Below, in pieces: positions 9,168-19,166 of a stretch of DNA of 64,000 nucleotides. The notes under the pieces are model-generated. The model was not told where the DNA came from. It ran no database searches and was given only the letters and a program-made list of their open reading frames with translations. How positions within the stretch are numbered: position 1 is the first letter of the stretch; each line of letters opens with the position of its first letter. The stretch is from the NCBI RefSeq assembly GCF_016894445.1, contig NZ_CP056775.1, positions 1,924,001 to 1,988,000 on the forward strand, given 5' to 3'. The DNA comes from Dyadobacter sandarakinus (lineage in GTDB: Bacteria; Bacteroidota; Bacteroidia; Cytophagales; Spirosomataceae). The translations under genes and the position numbers were made by a program.

Positions 9168-9728
9168 ATGAACCTGAAAATCATAACGTCTACAACCCGG
9201 CCGGGGAGCAAAGGTATCACCATCGCAAAGTGGGTACACATCCTTGCGCTTCAGGAGAAAGACATTTCTGTTGAGCTGATAGATCTGGCAGAAATCAATC
9301 TTCCATTGATGGATGAACCTAATCACCCCAGGCTTGGACAATACCAACATCAGCATACCAGGGACTGGAGTACAACCATAAAGGAGGGCGATGCCTTTGT
9401 GATTGTATTAGCGGAATATAACTTCGGATTTCCAGCTCCTATCAAGAATGCCATTGACTATCTTTTTCACGAATGGGCATATAAACCGGTAGCGATTGTA
9501 AGTTATGGTGGCATATCGGGTGGAATGCGATCAGCACAGATGCTTAGACAAGTGCTTACAACGCTTCAAATGGTTCCAATTGCCCAGGGCGTAACAATCC
9601 CATTCTTCGCAAAAAACATTGATTCTGATAATACATACATTGGTGACGAATCTCAAAAGGAGTCTGCCGTCAAAATGTTTTCTGAGTTACAAAAGTGGAC
9701 ATCCGCACTTCGTCCACTTCGAAGGTAA
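9168..9728 (+). CDS. NADPH-dependent FMN reductase family protein
   Basis: 186 residues with flavodoxin-like fold. The N-terminal strand and phosphate loop read KIITSTTRPGSKG, and the family motif AEYNFGFPAPIKNAIDYL is followed by VAIVSYGGISGGMRS. Members reduce FMN, azo compounds or quinones with NAD(P)H in the cytoplasm. A start at 9126 would add 14 residues, but a promoter box lies between the two ATGs. The gene follows the ECF42 module after 169 bp and has its own promoter, so it is probably a separate unit. Confidence 0.87.
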   Translation: MNLKIITSTTRPGSKGITIAKWVHILALQEKDISVELIDLAEINLPLMDEPNHPRLGQYQHQHTRDWSTTIKEGDAFVIVLAEYNFGFPAPIKNAIDYLFHEWAYKPVAIVSYGGISGGMRSAQMLRQVLTTLQMVPIAQGVTIPFFAKNIDSDNTYIGDESQKESAVKMFSELQKWTSALRPLRR

Positions 9729-9812
9729 ATTGCAGCTATTTAATCATTAAAGTTTTTTAAGCTTTTTCCAACATATAGGGAGCTATGTGTACAAAATTTA
9801 ATTATTTGCTTC

Positions 9813-10169
9813 ATGTCCGATGAAATGCTTGCGCCGATTGGTGAGATTATTGATTTCGAAATCCAGCTGCTGAAAGGGGCTGCCTTGTCTGCCAGCCTGG
9901 AAATTAAAGTAGGTGAGCAATACCTGGTCTTTGGCGGTCCGGACATGTATGAAAGCACCCCCAATGCAGGAGCAGACTTAACCGGGCATTTTCTCAAAAG
10001 ATGCTTTGAACTTTGCGAAGCAACCGATACGCGGCAGCTTACTGGTGAACTGGTCAAAGTGCGGTTCTCCGATCAGCGCATTGAAGCGATTTGCTCTTTG
10101 AAAAATGAAGATTGGTTCTACCCTGCTCTGGAATTTACCGATTTAAAGAAAGATTTTGATAAAACTTAA
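9813..10169 (+). CDS. Hypothetical protein
   Basis: 118 residues, acidic, no signal peptide or membrane segment. A beta-rich middle (EIKVGEQYLVFGGPDMYES) and a C-terminal DWFYPALEFTDLKK are visible. I do not recognise the family. A hairpin at 10390-10415 about 220 bp downstream is the nearest possible transcription end. Confidence 0.6.
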   Translation: MSDEMLAPIGEIIDFEIQLLKGAALSASLEIKVGEQYLVFGGPDMYESTPNAGADLTGHFLKRCFELCEATDTRQLTGELVKVRFSDQRIEAICSLKNEDWFYPALEFTDLKKDFDKT

Positions 10170-10813
10170 CTGGCATCATTTCTCCACCAAATCATGATGA
10201 GATATTGTAGAACCGCATGCAAGATTAAAGAAATATAACTGCAACAACTTATTCTCTGACATCTCCTTAGAACCCGCCTTTTCCATTTGGTTCGCAAACA
10301 TCTTCTGTTGCCAGGTGCTCTTTCGTGCCTTTCTTCTAAACAGCTTAATTTAAAAGCTTCTACAAATCTGTATGGATTATTGTAAATGTAAAATGGGCTT
10401 TGAAGTTCCCATTTTGTAGGCTAGTCTTATGTGTTAAAGTGCGTGCTTTTTGCAGTGGGAAAGTCCAGCAAAACACTACTCCGCTGAGCTTCTATTTAGC
10501 TACCTTCTTTTACAATTTATAAAGATCATTGCGCGAGAAAGTAATTCTTCCCATGCAGATCATCTCTCATTTCTGGACATGCAAAGCATGCATGTTTACC
10601 GGAAACTACTTATTTAAATTAAATAGAAGTATTTAGTAAACAGCTATGTACTTTTAAATGCAATTAATTACAAGGCAAATCCGCTTTACTTCAATTAATC
10701 CTTCTCAACGCCTGCTATTCTTTTCCAGCACCGCCCCTGCTCTACTTACTAGTTGTAATCATACTCCAAACTTTTTTCTTCTAAACCAATCTTTCTACCA
10801 AACCAAAGCTTTT
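10170..10813. other. Long intergenic and leader region
   Basis: AT-rich. A hairpin with arms AAAATGGG (10390-10397) and CCCATTTT (10408-10415) may end transcription of the upstream gene. No RNA gene seen. An in-frame ATG at 10658 would extend the next protein by 52 residues, but that stretch has a pyrimidine-rich composition unlike its coding part. The CAGTAT-N15-GTCTAA element of the other secreted genes is not found here. Confidence 0.4.
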
Positions 10814-13546
10814 ATGCAGCGCAACATTTATCATGTCGTTCATCTATTTACCATTCGGGCAGGAAATGTTTGTACCAGCCCTTTGATCAGGTATCCCTGG
10901 CTGGCAAATCATTTTTCTGGAAAAACAATGCTGGCCGTCATGCTGGCAGGCGGCAGCATCTATCCTTCCACTGCCGGGCATACTGGTTTCAACACATTCG
11001 CTAATGAACCGCAGGGTACTTTTGCGATCGTAAATGAAACAAAGGATGCTTTTACCGCTGATCTGGATGGAAATGCTCATCGGGACTTTGCAGTACCGAA
11101 GCAGAACAGGCATTGGGTTTTTGCAAGAGTCGCCACCGGTACCAGCACCTTTGCCGGTAGTGCTGACGTGGCTGCCAACCCATTTCCTCATCGGGATGTC
11201 AGCAACAGCTTTGATGAAGGTGATCAACCTGGGCTGGTGAGTCAGAATGCAGCTTCTGGTAATATCACGTTTCAGAAATCTCTTTTCTTTGCCGATGCGG
11301 ATGGTGACGGCTTCGGCGATCCAAAGGTCAGTACTCTTGCCAACCAGGCACCCGCTGGCTATGTGGAGGACAACACGGATTGCGATGATACAAATTCAAC
11401 CATTAACCCTGACACAGAATGGGTGCTGGATGCCGACAATGACGGCTTCTTTTATGGTGAGCCGGTATGGAGCTGTGCCCAACCCGGGCCGGGCTTTAAG
11501 GTGCGCAACCGGCAGTATTATGCCGGTGATTGCAATGACAGCAACGGATCAGTGAACCCCGTGGCTGGCGATACGCCCAATGATGGTATCGACCAGGACT
11601 GTGACGGACTGGACCTGAAAACGTGGTACCGCGACGCCGATAATGATGGTTATGGTACAACCAACGAACAAGTGAATTCCAACTACCAACCCGACGGCTT
11701 TGTTGCAGACAACACAGATTGTGATGACTGGGATGCAGCCGCACATCCCGGCGCGGTAGTATGTCCGGTAACCATGATCCAGCCTTACCATGCTACGGGC
11801 AAATACACACTTGAAGCCCTGAACACGGAGTATGAATGTGGCATTACCGAGGTTCTTTATGCCGTTAGCGGCGCAACGGTGCGGTCGGGCAGCGGCAGGG
11901 ATGCGAGCGGCACTTTCAACCCGGGTACCAGCACCATTACGTGGACGATCCGCCGCGAGGATGGCAACAATACGATCTGTGAAAGCAGCGTCATCATCAG
12001 CAGTCCTGGCGCAGTTATCCGTATCAATGCAGGCGGCGGCGCCGTCAATGCTTCCGGAGACCGCTCTTTTGCAGCCGACCGGTACTATGGCGGCACTGAC
12101 CGGGTAAGATCCATTGCCAACCTGGATATCCTGAATACCACGGACGATGCGCTCTACCAAAACGAGCGTTCAGCGGCCAGCTTTCATTATAGTATCCCTG
12201 TGCCGAATGGTAAAACAAGCGTGGTCCTTCACTTTGCAGAGATCTGGTTTGGAGTGCCTGGCAAGGCAGTAGGTCAGGCCGGCAAGCGCAGGTTTAACGT
12301 CAACATCGAGGGAATCAGAAAACTGACCAATTATGACATCTTTGCCAAAGCAGGAGGCCCTTTGCGTGCCATTCAGGAGACCTTTCAGGTGGTGGTAAAA
12401 GATGGTGTTTTGAATATAGATTTTCTAAGTGGGGCGGCCAACTTTCCGACGATTTCCGCTATTGAAGTAATCACACAGGACGCTGGCAATCAGCCTCCGG
12501 TACTGGCAACCATTGGAAACAAAACCGCATTTATCGGGCAAGAACTGACCTTTACAGCTGTTGCCACCGATCCGGATGCAAGTCAGACCAGGCACTTTTC
12601 ACTAATGAATGCGCCTGCAGGTGCCAGCATTGAGCCGACTACGGGTGTGTTCAAATGGACGCCGGCTGCTGCGGGTACGTCTAAGTTTACAGTTCAGGTT
12701 ACCGATAGCGGGACGCCTTCGTTGTCAGACTTTGAAGAAATTACTATAACGGTCCCCAGCGCCTCAGCCGGTAACGCGATCCGGATCAATGCAGGCGGAA
12801 CAGCTTTTACCACTGCGGACAACCGTACTTTCCTTGCCGACCAGTACTATACCGGCATTGACCGTGTGCATTCCATAACCACAGGTACTATCGCTAATAC
12901 GAGCGAGGATGCGCTCTACGGCGACGAACGTTCATCGGCAGCGTTTGGCTACGCAATACCTGTACAAAACGGGAAGATGGATGTAGTGCTGCATTTTGCC
13001 GAAATCTGGTTTGGCGCTCCGGGCAAGTCCGCAGGGGGCGCCGGAAAGCGCAGGTTTCATGTCAACATAGAAGGAACCAGGAAGCTGACCAACTATGACA
13101 TTTATGCCAAGGCGGGCGGCGCATTGCGGGCCGTCAGGGAAACATTCACAACCACAGTCACCGACGGAGTCCTTAACCTGGATTTTCTAAGCGGCCTGGC
13201 CAACCTTCCCACGATTTCAGCCATTGAAGTGATCCCGCAGTCAAAGGCTGCAAGGATTGCGGCAGACGACGAAACTTCAGAATCGTCACTTAGCAAGTCG
13301 CAAGTTTTTCCAAATCCAGCCGGCAGCAGGTTTACAGTATTGCTGTCCAGCTTGCATTCGGGTAAGGTAAACTTGCAGCTGACAAGCCTTGCAGGCTTTA
13401 CGTTCTACCCTCCGGCACCCCACCAGCCTGTTGAATTGCAGCTAGAAGCGGATCTTTCCAGCTTACACCTCAGCTCAGGAACGTATATTTTGCAGATCAA
13501 ATCAGCAGCCTTTACAGAGCACATCAAAGTCGTGATCTCGGAGTAG
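10814..13546 (+). CDS. Secreted MopE-like/double malectin protein with T9SS tail
   Basis: About 910 residues from the ATG at 10814 (an ATG at 10658 is possible). The N-terminus is long and hydrophobic. Around residues 150-320 are three calcium-type repeats of DADGDGFGDP and NTDCDDTNSTINP form, as in MopE/thrombospondin-3-like proteins. Two malectin domains follow (INAGG starts, ADRYYGGTDR / ADQYYTGIDR, HFAEIWFG, KLTNYDI, INAIEV-like ends), separated by an Ig-like domain. The last 80 residues match the T9SS type-A sorting domain (FPNPAGSRF...GTYILQIKS). Malectin binds glycans, so surface glycan binding is likely. It is the only T9SS cargo gene here on the plus strand. Confidence 0.88.
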   Translation: MQRNIYHVVHLFTIRAGNVCTSPLIRYPWLANHFSGKTMLAVMLAGGSIYPSTAGHTGFNTFANEPQGTFAIVNETKDAFTADLDGNAHRDFAVPKQNRHWVFARVATGTSTFAGSADVAANPFPHRDVSNSFDEGDQPGLVSQNAASGNITFQKSLFFADADGDGFGDPKVSTLANQAPAGYVEDNTDCDDTNSTINPDTEWVLDADNDGFFYGEPVWSCAQPGPGFKVRNRQYYAGDCNDSNGSVNPVAGDTPNDGIDQDCDGLDLKTWYRDADNDGYGTTNEQVNSNYQPDGFVADNTDCDDWDAAAHPGAVVCPVTMIQPYHATGKYTLEALNTEYECGITEVLYAVSGATVRSGSGRDASGTFNPGTSTITWTIRREDGNNTICESSVIISSPGAVIRINAGGGAVNASGDRSFAADRYYGGTDRVRSIANLDILNTTDDALYQNERSAASFHYSIPVPNGKTSVVLHFAEIWFGVPGKAVGQAGKRRFNVNIEGIRKLTNYDIFAKAGGPLRAIQETFQVVVKDGVLNIDFLSGAANFPTISAIEVITQDAGNQPPVLATIGNKTAFIGQELTFTAVATDPDASQTRHFSLMNAPAGASIEPTTGVFKWTPAAAGTSKFTVQVTDSGTPSLSDFEEITITVPSASAGNAIRINAGGTAFTTADNRTFLADQYYTGIDRVHSITTGTIANTSEDALYGDERSSAAFGYAIPVQNGKMDVVLHFAEIWFGAPGKSAGGAGKRRFHVNIEGTRKLTNYDIYAKAGGALRAVRETFTTTVTDGVLNLDFLSGLANLPTISAIEVIPQSKAARIAADDETSESSLSKSQVFPNPAGSRFTVLLSSLHSGKVNLQLTSLAGFTFYPPAPHQPVELQLEADLSSLHLSSGTYILQIKSAAFTEHIKVVISE

Positions 13547-13565
13547 AAATGCTTCCAACACGTAT

Positions 13566-13601
13566 AAAGAGCCTTTTAAGCGGATGCTTGAAAGGCTCTT
13601 T
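13566..13601. terminator. Bidirectional terminator hairpin
   Basis: Perfect arms AAAGAGCCTTT (13566-13576) and AAAGGCTCTTT (13591-13601), with an additional inner AAGC/GCTT pairing. It lies between the convergent malectin and thpR genes and can serve both. Confidence 0.75.
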
Positions 13602-13633
13602 GCAGTTGAGCACAAGTGAACACAAAGAAATAA

Positions 13634-14173
13634 TTACAAGTTGGCGCTCACTGAGCTGACACATCCATACAAGCCAGAATCGCGCAGATTGATGCTATCG
13701 TACAGATAGATATGCAACGCTTCGAAGTAAATTGGCTGTGCAAACTTGAAGGTCAGCAGCTGCTCGGCAGATTGTAATTCAGCTGCTTTAATGTTCCTGT
13801 TAACAGTAATGTGAGGGGTATAAACAGGATTTGGATCGTTATCGTACGCTGCAAACGTTGATTTGACCACCTGGCTCAACGTTGTCACCTCACCTTTGCC
13901 CTCTGATATGCTCAGATACATCACGGCCAGTTTTCCTTTTTTATAAAATCCGGATATGCCGTCAACTGAAATTTTGAATGAATTGAAAGTAAGGCTTTTA
14001 AACTGTTCAATCACTTCGCTCAGGTTTGAGACTTTGCCCAAGAATTGGAGCGTAATATGATAATTTGTAAATGCAGAGCGTTTTAGTAATTCTCCACCAG
14101 GTAGCATCTCCCAGAGCTGCTTTGCAATATCAGCTGGTACTGGAATTCCGATGAAAATGCGGTTCTTAGTCAT
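13634..14173 (-). CDS. thpR: RNA 2',3'-cyclic phosphodiesterase (2H family)
   Basis: 179 residues of the 2H phosphoesterase family. Both catalytic HxT motifs are visible: NYHITLQFLG near residue 40 and YTPHITVNR near residue 125. The enzyme opens 2',3'-cyclic phosphate RNA ends and can join 2'-5' RNA in vitro. Length is typical. It stands alone, convergent with the malectin gene and divergent from the DUF1543-like gene. Confidence 0.9.
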   Translation of the reverse strand: MTKNRIFIGIPVPADIAKQLWEMLPGGELLKRSAFTNYHITLQFLGKVSNLSEVIEQFKSLTFNSFKISVDGISGFYKKGKLAVMYLSISEGKGEVTTLSQVVKSTFAAYDNDPNPVYTPHITVNRNIKAAELQSAEQLLTFKFAQPIYFEALHIYLYDSINLRDSGLYGCVSSVSANL

Positions 14174-14254
14174 CCTTATTTATCCGAAGATTGCTTTTAA
14201 AAGGCAAATCAGGCTGAGTTGCATCAAGGGCTTTTGAATTTATAATCTATAAAA

Positions 14255-14827
14255 ATGTCGGGATTAAAACTATTCATGGTACTGCTGGGCTGCAAGCCGG
14301 AAGGCAGGCATGTGGAACAACACGATGTATTTTTTGGAATAGCCACTTCGCTGAAAGAACTGGCTGGCGAAATGGAAGCATTCTGGCCTGATTCCGGCAA
14401 GCTCCATATCGATGCCTGGCGGGAGGTGACCGTGGTAGAGGGATTCCAAATTCAGGTTGTTGCCGTAGATAAAAGCGAAGCGCCCGGCGAAGGGAGAAAA
14501 AATAAGTTGTTTTTCATAAACCTGGGAGGTTACCAGCCATTCAGGTTTGAAGAGCAGCATTACATGTTACTTACCATAAAATCCGATAAAGCCTCAGCAA
14601 TCAAAGAGGCGAAAAAAACCTTGTTTTTCCAAACCAACCATTCCCCGGGAGCCAGCTCGCATATTGATGACAAATACGGTATCGACGTCGACGAGCTTTA
14701 TGAAATTGAAGAAATATTGCCGCCGACTCAAAGAGGAAAATTTCGGATTAATATATCACTGAATGATAAATTAGATGCCGATGAGATTCATTTGGGCTAC
14801 TTGAAGATGTCACTTTTGAAAAAATAA
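14255..14827 (+). CDS. DUF1543-like protein
   Basis: 190 residues with the features of DUF1543: VLLGCKPEGRHVEQHDVFFGI at the start, and two similar halves, each with a strand-rich unit (LGG..PF..EEQHYMLLTIKS). Cytoplasmic, function unknown. Divergent from thpR with an 80-bp spacer. Family call is from memory of the GRHxEQHDVFF motif. Confidence 0.75.
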   Translation: MSGLKLFMVLLGCKPEGRHVEQHDVFFGIATSLKELAGEMEAFWPDSGKLHIDAWREVTVVEGFQIQVVAVDKSEAPGEGRKNKLFFINLGGYQPFRFEEQHYMLLTIKSDKASAIKEAKKTLFFQTNHSPGASSHIDDKYGIDVDELYEIEEILPPTQRGKFRINISLNDKLDADEIHLGYLKMSLLKK

Positions 14828-15027
14828 GTATGTACTGCCATTTAACGATTAAATCCTGCCACTCTCAGTTTTATTATCGGTGTTGTAAAAGGGTTCAAAA
14901 GCAGTTTAAATTTTGGAACTGAGAGTTTTACAAAAACTTTGTGCGAATTGCCTTTCGTCAACTCGCCAGGGCTTCATCATGGTTTGTTCCCAACACAACT
15001 AATAGGTAACATACATAGTGATGCCTG
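14828..15027. other. Intergenic, nothing recognised
   Basis: About 200 bp with no gene, followed directly by the repeat copy at 15028-15119. Confidence 0.4.
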
Positions 15028-15119
15028 CAAGATATCCGAGCACTTTCCGGCAGATTTATATAAATTGCTTTTTTAACCAAGCACCTTTTCCACATGGCGC
15101 ATACTACCTCCAATCTGAA
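15028..15119 (+). repeat. Copy of the leader and start codons of the XRE gene at 29923
   Basis: About 92 bp nearly identical to 29857-29948: AAGATATCCG, the TTTATATAAATTGC block and the first codons ATGGCnCATACTACCTCCAA. After it the similarity ends, and the frame from ATG 15094 runs only 26 codons, to a stop at 15174 that overlaps the end of the permease gene. This is either a remnant of a second XRE gene or a moved promoter fragment. Confidence 0.75.
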
Positions 15120-15170
15120 TAATTCAATGGATAGTGAGACCCAAATAGTTATTCAAATTTTTATTATTGA

Positions 15171-17567
15171 TTAATCATTTCTCAACGCCTGAGTAGGATT
15201 CATAAGTGCTGCTGTAAAGGATTGATAACCAATAGTAAGTAATGTTATCAGAATTATAAGAATTGCCGCGCCAATAAAGACTATATAGTTTATGTAGATG
15301 TGATAAGCGAACGTCTGTAGCCACTGATCCATCAACCACCAAGCAACAGGAAACGCAATGCAAACTGCAATTAAAGCAAGGATTAAAAAGTCTTTGGTTA
15401 GCATCGAAACTACATTACTAACCGTTGCTCCAAGTACTTTTCGTACGCCAATTTCTTTCTTGCGCCGGTTTGCTGTAAAAGCTGCAAGTCCATATAATCC
15501 GAGACAAGAAATAATAATCGCCAGCACGGCAAAGTAACGGGCAAGTTCATTCACAAGCTTTTCCGACGCATACTGGACCTGAAAATCGTGATCCAGAAAC
15601 CGGTAATTAAATGAATACCCCGGATTGAACGTTTTGTAAAAATCCTGAATGCGCGTAATGGTTTCCTGCTCCTTTCCTGCATTTATTTTGGCCATCACCA
15701 ACATTGTTTCCTGAGGTGACAGATATAGGATGAAGGGGCGGATCTCGTTGTGTAGTGAGTTAAAGTGAAAGTCTTTGGCAACGCCCACAATGTGCTTTTC
15801 TACGTCTCCAAACATAACCGTCTTCCCAACCGGTTCACTTAACTCCATAGCCTTTACCGCTGCTTCATTGAGAATAATATTTGATGATTCTGCTCCATAC
15901 TTCCGCGAAAAACTACGCCCTGAAGTAATCTTTATTCCCATCGTTTCAATCAGATTAAAATTCACCGGCATTCTAAAAAATCGAATTTTGTCATCTGCAT
16001 TTTTCCCGTCCCAGCGTACGCCGGATCCATTTCCAGGCAGCATATCAGGTAAAATAATCTTCTGCTGAATGCTCGAAGCATTTATGACTCCTGGTAGGTT
16101 TTTTAATTGCGACAGGAAGGCTTCTCCCTGCATAGCTACACGTCCTTCCATTTCGAAATAAATAACATTGTCTTTATCATACCCCAGGTTTTTATGCTGT
16201 AAGAAATGGATCTGTTGATACACTACCAATACCGAAATAATGAACACAGCTGATACCGTAAACTGGAAAATTACTAGTCCTTTTCTGAGTATCAGCTCGC
16301 TAAATGAATTGGTGAGCCCACCTTTTAAGGAGAATGCGGGATTAAACCTCGAAAGATAGAATGCAGGATAACTCCCAGCGAGCAATCCCATCACGAATGC
16401 AATTCCGAGTATTGTCACAAGTCCTCCTAGTTCAAGTTGGAGCGGAAGGTCTTTACCAGTTATGTTATTAAAAACGGGAAGCAATGCCCAGGTGATCAAT
16501 AGGGCAATGATGAGCGCCAAAAAACTCAGGATCAGCGATTCACTTAAAAATTGAACTATGAGGGTAGACCGTCCTGCTCCAAGGGCTTTTTTAACACCTA
16601 CTTCTCGAATTCGCATAGAGGCCTTCGCGGTAGACTGGTTCATGAAATTGATACATGCAATGATCAATATTATGATTGCGACTATCGTGAAAAGTCGCAC
16701 ATAAGTGATTTTGCCGCCCGCCTGCACACCATTTTGGTAACTTCCAAACAGGTAAGCATCCGAATATTTACGTAAAAAGAATCGCGAGGTGGGGTCGTTA
16801 AAATTGGTATTGGCGAGAGCCGCTATTTTTTTATTCAATAAACGAATGTCTGCTCCTTCTTTCAAAACAATGAAGTTGTCGAAAGGCCCACCAGCCGATT
16901 GGGTAGTACCAGGTGGCACGATCTGGTTCCATGCGTCCATCGACAGCAAAAAGTCGTATTGTTGAGAAGAATTCTTTGGGAAGTTTTTGAAAACACCACT
17001 GATCAAACACTTTTCGGAGTAAGCTTGCCATTTCCATTCCAGGACTTTCCCCATTGCACGTTCGGGAGAATGAAATAGCTGGGTAGCCAGCTTTTCAGAG
17101 ATCGCGATAGATTTTCTATTAGTCAAAACCTCTTGCTTATTCCCTTGAACTAAGGGAAAAGAAAAGGCATGGAAGTAATCCTTACTTGCAAAATTTCCGA
17201 TAGCGCTTACCGTATTGCTACCATACGATATACTAAACCGTTGAAACCAGGCCGCAGGCGTTGTCATTACGGCTGTTTCGACCTCCGGCATCGTGTTCAG
17301 GATGGTTTCACCAATATATTCACCGGTACTATTTGTAGTTGCAATGCCATCGCCAATTTTTTCATGGATCATGACCTCGTAGAGCCGACTGTCTTTTTCA
17401 TGAAATTTATCGAAAGCAAATTCATCATGAACCCATAACCCAATCAACAAAGCTGATGCCAGGCCACTAGACAGACCAATGGTATTGAGCAGCGAAAACT
17501 GCCGTTCTTTTAACAGGTGGCGGCTAGCCGTTTTAAACTGATTACGAATGAGGGCGAAGGTCAGCAT
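15171..17567 (-). CDS. ABC transporter permease (FtsX/MacB type)
   Basis: 798-residue inner-membrane protein with the Bacteroidetes two-block FtsX layout. A membrane helix near residue 25 is followed by a large periplasmic MacB_PCD domain (about 50-280), three helices at about 285-400, one helix near 430, a second periplasmic domain, and a final three-helix FtsX block. Signature segments are MRIREVGVKKALGAGRSTLIVQFLSES and RKKEIGVRKVLGATVSNVVSMLTKDF. Such permeases work with an ATPase, often encoded elsewhere, in export of peptides or lipoproteins or in membrane stress. No ATPase gene is adjacent. Confidence 0.93.
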   Translation of the reverse strand: MLTFALIRNQFKTASRHLLKERQFSLLNTIGLSSGLASALLIGLWVHDEFAFDKFHEKDSRLYEVMIHEKIGDGIATTNSTGEYIGETILNTMPEVETAVMTTPAAWFQRFSISYGSNTVSAIGNFASKDYFHAFSFPLVQGNKQEVLTNRKSIAISEKLATQLFHSPERAMGKVLEWKWQAYSEKCLISGVFKNFPKNSSQQYDFLLSMDAWNQIVPPGTTQSAGGPFDNFIVLKEGADIRLLNKKIAALANTNFNDPTSRFFLRKYSDAYLFGSYQNGVQAGGKITYVRLFTIVAIIILIIACINFMNQSTAKASMRIREVGVKKALGAGRSTLIVQFLSESLILSFLALIIALLITWALLPVFNNITGKDLPLQLELGGLVTILGIAFVMGLLAGSYPAFYLSRFNPAFSLKGGLTNSFSELILRKGLVIFQFTVSAVFIISVLVVYQQIHFLQHKNLGYDKDNVIYFEMEGRVAMQGEAFLSQLKNLPGVINASSIQQKIILPDMLPGNGSGVRWDGKNADDKIRFFRMPVNFNLIETMGIKITSGRSFSRKYGAESSNIILNEAAVKAMELSEPVGKTVMFGDVEKHIVGVAKDFHFNSLHNEIRPFILYLSPQETMLVMAKINAGKEQETITRIQDFYKTFNPGYSFNYRFLDHDFQVQYASEKLVNELARYFAVLAIIISCLGLYGLAAFTANRRKKEIGVRKVLGATVSNVVSMLTKDFLILALIAVCIAFPVAWWLMDQWLQTFAYHIYINYIVFIGAAILIILITLLTIGYQSFTAALMNPTQALRND

Positions 17568-17653
17568 TAGTAAAATGTCTACGTCAGAATTTTATTTGTC
17601 GCCAATATTAATAATTTTTATACATATAAATAAATTATATATTTTTGGTTCGC

Positions 17654-17923
17654 AGATGGTCGTCACTAGGCAGGTAGCCTGTGAAAGTGCTACGATCATT
17701 TACTACGATCAAAGAGGCTGTGGTAAAAGTGAGGGTGGCGACAGCTACACATGGCAGGATCATGTGAAGGACTTGCGACGGCTGATTGTCACCCTGGCTC
17801 CTAAAAAAAGATATTCCTAGCCGGGTCATCGTGGGGAAGCTTACCTTTGCCGTTGCTGGCCATGATCCTTGGTTTAGCGATCCAAGAAACTTTGCAAAGC
17901 AATGCATTGAATTTGTTTTGTAA
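17654..17923 (+). pseudogene. Alpha/beta hydrolase (proline iminopeptidase-like) remnant
   Basis: Pieces of one alpha/beta hydrolase in changing frames. YYDQRGCGKSEGG and YTWQDHVKDLRRL are typical of the region before the nucleophile. After a frame change at an A7 run near 17808 comes the nucleophile elbow LAGSSWGS. In the other frame the C-terminal AGHDPWFSDPRNFAKQCIEF then ends at 17923. The N-terminus and about 150 middle residues are missing, so this is a frameshifted, internally deleted pseudogene. A TATTTTTG box sits directly upstream near 17638. Confidence 0.8.
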
Positions 17924-18175
17924 AACAAATAATTGCGTTCAACTGTATTTCATGAAAATCTTTATTGAAAGCCCGGGTTCCAATGGTAAATCTTTGACGC
18001 ATTACCATTGATTGAAAATCTGTTGCAGGCGAGCTAGACAAGCTGGATATAAAACGCAATCCCGGTATCAAGACTTATTTTTACGTGTAGGTGTTGGACT
18101 GCCATTTCATGCCTCACCTTTCTTAAACTAACCGGATTCAAACAGAAATTAATAGGTGTTACAAATAGTTTCAGA

Positions 18176-18973
18176 TTAAATTTCTCCTAAGACATCATAG
18201 CCATACCGAAGGATCATCAGCGAAACAACAATCAAAAATATCTTCCGTACAAATCCATTTCCTTCACGCAACGCCATTCGGCTTCCGATCACATTACCGG
18301 CAATGTTAAAAACAGCCATCATTAGCCCAATACCTAGTAAGTAATTTCCATTACGGATAAAAACCAGCAATGCTGAAATATTGGTGACACAGTTGATGAG
18401 CTTTGCATAACCCGATGCGGTTAAGAAATCAAACCGCAGCAGCACGACAAAACCCAGGATCAGAAAACTTCCGGTGCCCGGGCCGAAGAATCCGTCGTAG
18501 AAACCAACTACCAGGCCGATCAGTGATCCTATTAACAATTGTTTGGCGAATGGAAGTACGCGTGTTTGTGCCGCGCCCAGGTTTTTATTGGTATAAACAT
18601 AAATCAGCATCACGATTAGAATGATCAGAATCACAGGCCGTAAAACATCTGCTCTTACCATACTGACAACTCGGGCACCCAGAAATGAAGCGGTAAAAGC
18701 GGCCAGACTGACCACAGCGAGAAGGCGGTAGTCGAACCTGATGCGGTTGCTATATTGGTATGCCGCCACAGATGTTCCTGAAATGGCGGCGATTTTGTTC
18801 GTGCCAAAAAGCGTCGCGACTGTCTTATCGGGAAATGCGATCAGGAGCGCCGGGATCTGTATCAGGCCTCCCCCTCCTACCACGGCATCGATAAATCCGG
18901 CTACAAAAGCCAGCGAGCTTAATGCGATGAGCAGGGCAAACGAATAATCTGTGCCGAAAGAACTTAGATCCAT
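18176..18973 (-). CDS. TSUP family (TauE/SafE) transporter
   Basis: 265 residues, strongly hydrophobic, about eight membrane helices in two similar halves. Typical TSUP segments are GFIDAVVGGGGLIQIPALL near residue 26 and GFYDGFFGPGTGSFLILGFV near residue 157. Family members export sulfite, sulfonates or other organic anions; the substrate cannot be told from sequence. Monocistronic, between a broken hydrolase and a divergent AraC regulator. Confidence 0.9.
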   Translation of the reverse strand: MDLSSFGTDYSFALLIALSSLAFVAGFIDAVVGGGGLIQIPALLIAFPDKTVATLFGTNKIAAISGTSVAAYQYSNRIRFDYRLLAVVSLAAFTASFLGARVVSMVRADVLRPVILIILIVMLIYVYTNKNLGAAQTRVLPFAKQLLIGSLIGLVVGFYDGFFGPGTGSFLILGFVVLLRFDFLTASGYAKLINCVTNISALLVFIRNGNYLLGIGLMMAVFNIAGNVIGSRMALREGNGFVRKIFLIVVSLMILRYGYDVLGEI

Positions 18974-19166
18974 GATGGGCGCAATTTACTGTCCTTGTGG
19001 GCGAATCAGCAGAAGAATTTCACTTTTTTGAATCATTCCAATGTCCAAACCAGGTTTCCAGTTACTCCGCATATTTGTTTACTTTATGACAGCCGACTTT
19101 CATTAAATTTGATAAGCAAACAAAGTATGATCGTGAATCCCGCTATTGCCGGAAAACACAAAAGCC

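Noticed and set aside
7435..9560. Single TTAGAC boxes at about 7435 and 9543 that might extend the ECF-like element.
   Set aside because: No ATACTG partner 15 bases away; both lie inside coding sequence.
10658..10813. Upstream ATG giving 52 more residues to the malectin protein.
   Set aside because: Pyrimidine-rich, low-GC composition unlike the rest of the gene; the ATG at 10814 is preferred.
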